Shown: one piece after another, positions 57,385-64,000 of the stretch
Numbering within the stretch: the stretch's first letter is position 1
Layout: every line of letters begins with the position of its first letter
Source of the DNA: Corythucha ciliata
Lineage: Eukaryota > Arthropoda > Insecta > Hemiptera > Tingidae
DNA length: 64,000 bases
Assembly (NCBI GenBank): GCA_038030265.1
Contig: CM075942.1
Span: 46,156,751-46,220,750, forward strand
Reading direction: 5' to 3'
The notes under the pieces: model-generated
What the model was told of the DNA's origin: nothing
Databases searched by the model: none
The model's input: only the letters and a program-made list of their open reading frames with translations
Position numbers and translations under genes: made by a program

Positions 57385-59424
57385 AGACCAGTCAATATAG
57401 ACACAAAAATCGGGGTAAATCGCAAACATGCATGTAATTGATTTTTTTGTTGCGTGTTGTTAGGACCAATGAGAGCAGTTATTACTCAAGTTTGCAACCC
57501 TCAAACCCTTGTGCTTAACTCATGGCACTCGAAAAACTAAGAAATGTCATCACTTTTTCTGGTTTTTTAAACAAAAATACCAGATGAAAGAGTTTTTCGA
57601 GCACGACCACAGTATACATTGTTAAAGCCAACTAAATTTGCTACAATTTAAGCCACGTCCGATCATCCTGGGTCTGTTAGTTCAGGAAATACAGTCAATC
57701 AACAAAATACCTAATCTCGCCAAAAAGCGAGATTTTATTGGTAGGATAATTTTTCAAGACCCGTTGCACTCAAATACACGGTGATTGGTACTTGGTTGAA
57801 CAAAGTGAGAGGGGTGATTGTACACCCAAAATGCAACAAAAAATTGCCTATGACCTAAGGTCAGATTTCCATTCCTAGTTCAGATAATCAATTTGTTGTT
57901 TTTTAGCACATCACGGGTTTTCGCAACAAAAACATCTGTAACATGGGAAGTAAGCGTCCTAGGTTAAATCCAACGACACCACTGAAAAGAGCACACTTTT
58001 TTTTGTGTGAGTAAAGACATTTTGTCTAATGATAGCGAAAAATTCTTTGAGTAAACTCTAAACTGGGAAAATATCAGGATATTTTAAAAAATGTCAGTTT
58101 TTGCCAACTGATCAAAGCTAGACTACATTAGCCATGGTGCTCCCAGCGCCTGGCAAATTCCTCTAAAATTGTGTGAAGTAACTTAGTTTAATACTTCATG
58201 CTTATTTTACTCCTGTCCTTCGCAATTTTTTGATAAAAATCCTTTGTTATACCAAAAAATGAGGCAATTAGGCCCATTTTGAGTGCCTACAAGAAGATCA
58301 AGAGCCATCCCTAAAACTTTTTTTTTCAGCTTAATTCACTTTTCCTGTGCTAATCTATGAAGAAAGACAAATACAAGGGGAGTAAGCTGAAAAAAAATTA
58401 TTGAAATAGCTTTCGTATCTTCTTTTAGGCACTCAAAATGGGCCTAATTGCCTCATTTTTTGTTATAACAATGGATTTTTCTCAAAAATTTGCGAAGGAC
58501 AGGAGTAAAATTAGCATGAAGTATTAAACCAAGTTACTTCATACAGTTTTAGAGGAATTTGCCGGGCGCTGGGAGCACCATGGCTAATGTAGTCTAGCTT
58601 TGAACAGTTGTCAAAAACTGACATTTTTTAAAATATCCTGATATTTTCCCAGTTTACTCCAAGAATCTTTCGCTAACTTTGGACAAAATGTCCTTACTCA
58701 CACAGAAAAAAGTATGCTCTTTTCATTGGTGTCGTTGGATTTAACCTAAGACGCATGCTTCCCAAGTTACAGCTGTTTTCAATGCGAAAACTAGTGATGT
58801 GCTGAAAAACGTGAAAAAATCTATTATCTCGACTAGGAAAGGAAATCGGACCCTAGGTCATAAGACAATTTTTGTTGCATTTTGGATGTTTAATCACCCC
58901 TATTATTTTGCTCAACCAAGTACCAGTCACCCTGTCCTATAGAATATCCACGCGAAAATAAATTTTAGGCAATAGCGTCAGATTCAAATTGAGCTACTGC
59001 CTAAGATTTATTCTCGCGTGGATATTCTGTAGGACCATTATGTTTGAGTGCTACGGGTCTTGAAAAATAACCCTATCAATAAAATCTCGCTTTTTGGCTA
59101 TATTACGTATTTCTTGATTGGCTGTATCTCCGAAAATAACAAACGTAGGACGCTCGGACTGGGCTTAAATTTTAGCAAATTTAGTTGGCTTCAACAATGT
59201 ATACTGTGGTCATGCTCGAAAAACGCTTTCTTCTGGTATTTTTGTTTAACAACCTAAAAGATTGATGGAATTTCGTGGTTTTTCGAGTGCCACGAGTTGA
59301 GCACAAGGTTTTGAAGGTTGCAAACTTGAGTATAAACTACTCTCATTGGCCCTAACAATGTGCAAAAGAAAAAACAATTACATGCATATTTGCGATGTTT
59401 GATGTTTATATTGACTGGCCTATT
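57385..59424. repeat. large inverted repeat (palindrome), ~2.04 kb
   Basis: Left arm 57385-58335 and right arm 58382-59424 are reverse complements over their whole length with scattered mismatches and small gaps. Matching landmarks: CAGTATACATTGTT / AACAATGTATACTG, CCATGGTGCTCCCAGC / GCTGGGAGCACCATGG, GGCACTCAAAATGGGCC at 58432 and its complement in the left arm near 58277. The loop is about 46 bp. No coding. If the bestrophin 5' exon lies beyond, it is intronic to that gene. Confidence 0.88.
58935..59034. mobile_element. 100-bp hairpin element inserted in the right palindrome arm
   Basis: 42-bp inverted ends (58935-58976 and 58993-59034, four mismatches, built on AGAATATCCACGCG) around a 16-bp loop. 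The matching place in the left arm (about 57765-57790) has no such insert, so it arrived after the arms formed. Confidence 0.8.
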
Positions 59425-59911
59425 GAGGGGGAGAGGGTTGTTATCAAATTCACCAAAGGTGGGAAAAATGCTCTGTCCCTCAGCAGAGGATAAAAACTGG
59501 ACTCAACTCAAGAGGTTTTGAGTTTTGAGTATCGTACCAAATACAAGTTTCATTTCTGCCCCATTTGCGGGAAAATGCCGCCCTCCAATATTCGTTTAAC
59601 TGAAACCGAATCCGTCCTGTAATTGCCTATTGTACGAACCGAAACGAATCGAAACACTTTGAAAAGTTGCCCTATAAAACACCTGGACAATTTTTGTAAA
59701 AACGGCCCGAAATTCCAAATTTGACGAAACTGCGTATCTTGGGGATCTTGGGGAATAATACAGGTAATTCAAACGAAAGAAAAACCTTTAAAAGCGGCGA
59801 TTTGCTTCTTTATTCGCGCGTCTTGCGAAGATTTTCGTTCCAACCGACCAGAAGAATAAGAACGTTGAAGGCGCTGAGCGCCAGTTTTTGGGAATAAATA
59901 TTCCATTCAGG

Positions 59912-60513
59912 TACTAGACTTAAATTTGCCTGGAGGCCGGTACTTGTCCGGCGGCCGGGTCTCTCTCAGGCAGGCCAGTTATATATTTAAGGCGAGGGGT
60001 GAACTTTTGGACCTCAATTTCAAGCCTTGGCGCCAGGGAGCAGGGACTCACGTATGCACTCTCTGTAATTTAAACGCTCGGGAGGACAGCTTTCATTTTT
60101 TAGCCATTTGCCCAATACTAAGTGAGTTCCGGAACTCATACTTAGGGAAAGGGAAGTTGACCGAATACGGAATAAGGGAATACCTCGATGGGAAAAACTG
60201 GAGACAATTGGCTGATTATTGCGAGGCTGCGATGTGGTACAGAAAAATGCTGATCAACGAGCACAATGAATATTCTTAGGAATGCATGCCTACTTGAATC
60301 TTATATACTTATTATAAATAAATAAGTAAACCTTCTTGGAAGTCAGCAGAGTTACGACTATTTTTACCTACAATGATTACGGTTATTATATCAAGTTTTG
60401 TTATGACTATGACTCACCCGGCAGAGGTCAATTAGGACCAATGCCGTATTGTACTTGTTGTGCTTGTTGTCTTTTTTTTATGAAGTTGGGGAAATACACT
60501 TTATCTATCTATC
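59912..60513 (+). mobile_element. 5'-truncated LINE fragment with 13-bp target-site duplication
   Basis: The ORF around 59926-60279 encodes the C-terminal part of a non-LTR retrotransposon ORF2: VSLRQASYIFKARGELLDLN, CTLCNLNAREDSFHFLAICP, LSEFRNSYLG. The Cys-Cys-His-Cys knuckle is typical. A 3' non-coding part and a (TATC)n tail follow. The flanks carry the direct repeat TATTCCATTCAGG at 59899-59911 and 60514-60526, which marks the insertion boundaries. Confidence 0.88.
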
Positions 60514-60559
60514 TATTCCATTCAGGCCACGATTCGGATTCGATTTTTGTACGATGGGG

Positions 60560-61040
60560 GGGGGGGGGAGATAATCCGAGGCGTATAATGTGGTTAGCAC
60601 AGGAGCGGTCATCCCAGGGGTTTGGCCAGGGGTCAAGGCCCAGTGCTATAGTTTTAAGTGTGTCAAAAACGGCGGTGGCATTACAGGTGGGACCCCTTCA
60701 ACGGCTAGTTTAATTTAAAATCCGTCTCAAATTTTGGATTCCCCGGGTCGAAAAACCCTCTATGCGCGGATTCGTCCATATCACGACAATTTTCGCGTGA
60801 TTTATCAGACAATTTTTTCCCCCCAAAGTGTTTCGATTTGAACCGGACGCGGTTACCCCTTACCCCTCACACAATGCTCAATTGACAAATACCGGCCGGT
60901 TTTGACCCGAATGGTCAAAACGCCCCTAACGGACTACAGCACCTTTTCAAATAGGCCAGAAAAGGAACGTTTTGCCTTGTCGTCGATTTTGGTCGATTTC
61001 CTCGACTCCAGAGTAGCTCATTGAAGACCACCCGCACTAA
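60560..61040. other. unrecognised stretch
   Basis: A poly-G run at about 60556-60568, otherwise no gene or repeat that I can name. Confidence 0.3.
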
Positions 61041-61700
61041 TATGAGGTTGAAATTGAGAAAAAAACGTCAATGCGCGGCTAAAAGCTAGAAAAACGCGCC
61101 GTCGCGGCTAGAAAAATTGAGGAAAAAACACCTGTATATCTTGTGGTATTTTGAGGAAACTTCGCGGGTATATGAAATTGATAAAAAGTGCTAATTTGGT
61201 ATTGTCACAATACCAGAGCAACTTCACGGCTCACATTGAGAAATTCAAGGTTTCTGGTGTTTACTTCGCGGCTAAAATGACGAAAAAGCACTAAACTCCA
61301 ATTTCTGTAGGTCCTTACGCGGCTAAAATCGAGAAAAAGCTCCAATCTCGGCGCAACTTCGAGATCAAAATAGAGAACAGCGCTGACTCTCGACTTAATC
61401 GAGGCCCTTTCAAGGTTATAAAATTGAGGAAAAGCGCTCCATCGTGACTGAAATATAGAAAAATCGCTCATAGCAGCTCCAATTGATAAATCCGTTCTGC
61501 GGCTCGAACTGGGGGAAAACACCAACTCTCGGGTGCTGGAGGTAACTACGTATGGCTAAAATTGAGAAAAAGATGTAACTAGCTATTCAGAAAGCAACTG
61601 CCGAAATTGAGTAACTCTCGGTTCCCTCGGAGGCTCTTTCATGGAAGTTTTTAGAGATTTTTCTCGATTTTAGCCACGAAATATACTCCATAAATAGCCG
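61040..61700 (+). repeat. degenerate array, family B
   Basis: Long run of units like CGCGGCTAAAATCGAGAAAA followed by AGC, period about 30-45 bp. Confidence 0.6.
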
Positions 61701-62196
61701 AAAACGTGGTTTATAGCCCAATCTGGTAACTCTGGTTCGACTTCTGATTTTGACTTCGTTGTGGTCATCAAACCTGAATGGTCGCACGTCACTACCTGTA
61801 CCTGTAGAAAATGATAAAAGCGACCACTCGATGACGCTCCAAAAATGACCAAACTGACCCGTTCGCTCCTTCAAAATGGCTAAACTGATGATTTCGTGCC
61901 CTACTGGCTATTCTATAAGAGCCAAACTGGCTATTCACGCCCCACGCAATTCGTGTTTCAAAAATTGTCAAACTCACGCCCGGCAGATAGTGTAACTTCA
62001 AACGGGGCTATATTTCTGTGGTTGGACCTTGGCTGTCGACAGCGCTCTCTCAATCGAATAGTTCCAACTTCTCCTCCCTCTACTTTCGTATCCAAAGAGG
62101 TTCCAAAGATCTAATTATCAATGGGTATTTTTCAAGCCGAAGTAGCCAGAAAAGGGATCTTCTGGCGTGGGCAAGACCCATATTGACAAGCTATAC

Positions 62197-62662
62197 TTTT
62201 ACCACGGCAACCGTTGCTATAGTAACCGTTACCATGCAACCGTTACTATAGTAACCATTACCATGGCAACCGATGCTACGGTAACAGTTGTCATTCACAG
62301 GTGTGTGACAATGGAACAGTAGGTACCATGGAAACTGTTATCACGACAACCATTATGGTCACGATTACAATGGAATAGTACCATGGTAACTTTACCATGG
62401 AAACTGTTACCATATCAACGGTTGCCATGATATCCATTGCATTGACATTGTCATTGTTACCATAACAATGGTTTCCATGGTAACCGTTGTGGTAACAGTA
62501 GCTCTGTTTGTGAACTGCCCTGCACTGCACTACACTTTTTCTTCGCGAACAGACATGATTACAATGGAACAGTACCATGGCAACTTTACCATTGCACAGC
62601 AAAGGTTCTCTTAGTAACGGTTACCATAGCAACGGTTACTATGGTAAAGGTTACCATAGGTA
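62197..62662. repeat. array of ~20 X-box-like 14-bp palindromes
   Basis: Repeated variants of GTTACCATGGCAAC: for example GTTGCTATAGTAAC, GTTACTATAGTAAC (perfect palindrome), ATTACCATGGCAAC, GTTTCCATGGTAAC, GTTACCATAGCAAC. They occur about every 20-25 bp over 466 bp, with no other coherent sequence between them. They match the RFX-family X-box consensus (GTNRCC, short spacer, RGYAAC). Whether this is a satellite or a regulatory cluster is open. Confidence 0.7.
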
Positions 62663-62665
62663 GAG

Positions 62666-64000
62666 CACTATAGTTATCACACAGGTAAGGACAGCCTTCA
62701 TCTTGGGACCCAACGTGATAAATAAGATAAGGTGACTATGGTATCTTGCCATTTGGGAATTCAACGTTTAACGCCTAATATTGTGAAATATAATTCGTAT
62801 AAGTGAAAGGATTTGTACTTTTCATGGAAATCTCGAATTTTTAGCGTGCGCGAAACACAGTGCGATGAACACGACCGTACCACAGCTGCCCATTCACGTG
62901 CATTTCGTCTACATAGTACTTAGTTGTTGTCACGTTCACGTTGTGGTTAGAACATATCATCAGAGGAAATTAATTCAACTTCTATTTTGAAAATTATTTA
63001 TGAATAATTAAAGAAGGGTAGGAACCGACGATGAAAACAATCACCACTGCAAAAAAGACAAAAAAAAGGCCGTATCGCTTTACATCTGAAAGTATTAAGT
63101 AAGACTAATGAAAATAAATCGGTTTGGCAAAGAAAACGTTTTCGCAAATTTAATTTGCTATTAATTTTATTCAAAGAGGGAAAGGGTGGTCTTTGGCGTT
63201 ACGACGTTTACGGGCTGAAGTCATAAGAACAAAATTAGTCACATTTTCCGTGACCCACTGCAGCAGTTCAGTCGATTTCCAATTTTTCTTATAGTATGTT
63301 CACTCCCCAGCTACCCCAACACACGGAGAAATAAAAAAGTTCGTACATACAGGCTTTAACAAATTTTTGATTAAATAATTAGAACACAAATGCATTCTTA
63401 AAGAAAATCAAAACCAGAGGGTTTGAAGTTATCAAGAGATGATACTGTATCAATTTTATCTCCAGGGTCCCAATATGGAGGCTGTCTTTACTCGTAGTTT
63501 ATAGAGCCTTAACATAGGTTAGCCAAATCTAAAAAAAAAAATTATAACACATTTCCCTCAACTTTACAATAATTATTTGTGTAAATCAGCTCGCTGGTGT
63601 GAGTTAACTTAGGCAAGAAAAAATCCAAAACTACAGTTTTCACGTAGCTGATGCTAATTACCTTAGGCTACGATTACTATGCATGCGATTTCTGCCAAAA
63701 ATGTGTTCTGACGAGCTCTGACGAATTCGCTTAAACAAACAAACGTCTGCTTTTCAATGAAAGTGGTTACTATAGAGAAATCCTCGTCAGAACACGTACG
63801 GGGGACAAACTCGTCAGAACAAATTTTCGTCAGAAGTCGCATGCATACAACGGAAGCCTTATTCGCCAATTTTCCCAAATTCCTTAACACAGACTCTTTA
63901 TCTAAATTCCCTGGCTCTATCCTAAGCTTATTACTACGTATCTAGGAAGTCTATGCAACTAAATAAAATGCTTCAGTTTTAGACTGGCAGGAGGCCTCTA
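62666..64000. other. unrecognised end of window
   Basis: A/T-rich, no open frame with recognisable content on either strand. The missing first bestrophin exon was looked for here and not found. Confidence 0.4.

Noticed and set aside
63663..63890. Missing bestrophin N-terminal exon in the 75-codon minus ORF
   Set aside because: No GSIYK-like motif or helix pattern of bestrophin N-termini.
1..64000. tRNA and rRNA genes
   Set aside because: Looked for B-box/T-loop sequences and cloverleaf pairing; isolated GGTTCGAA strings lacked the rest of a tRNA.

Overview
This is eukaryotic, invertebrate-like nuclear DNA. Coding is split into many short exons with GT/AG introns, and the introns are large and full of repeats. 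There are 5'-truncated non-LTR retrotransposons, foldback (MITE-like) elements and long poly-T runs, and no bacterial operon structure. The two recognisable host genes are conserved in animals. The SLC4 protein resembles the protostome Na+-driven anion exchanger group as I remember it, so an arthropod or other ecdysozoan is my best guess. The species cannot be named from the sequence alone.

Layout. (1) 1-4976: repeats, no exon recognised. (2) 4977-17682, + strand: a nearly complete SLC4 bicarbonate/anion transporter in 20 exons that join in phase to 1222 residues. The 5' exon(s) with the start codon were not found. (3) 17683-21389: intergenic, with two genes converging. (4) 21390-56875, - strand: a bestrophin-family Cl-/HCO3- channel spread over at least 35 kb. 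Its N-terminal exon is not visible and probably lies beyond 64000. Its introns hold most of the repeats in the window, a CR1/jockey-like reverse transcriptase fragment (27150-28427) and two candidate coding segments on the opposite strand. (5) 56876-64000: a 2-kb near-perfect inverted repeat, a LINE fragment flanked by a 13-bp target-site duplication, and a dense array of 14-bp X-box-like palindromes.

Main observations. The bestrophin gene carries two copies of one 239-nt exon (43946-44184 and 49675-49913), about 70% identical in protein. The reading frame only works if exactly one is used, which points to mutually exclusive splicing of the part of the channel leading into the pore helices. 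The 57385-59424 palindrome would make a hairpin RNA with a stem of about 1 kb if transcribed. The 62197-62662 array has about 20 RFX/X-box-like sites. A two-exon ORF of 135 aa (25790-26340, +) may be an undescribed gene nested in a bestrophin intron. The two host genes both move anions/bicarbonate across membranes and lie tail to tail.
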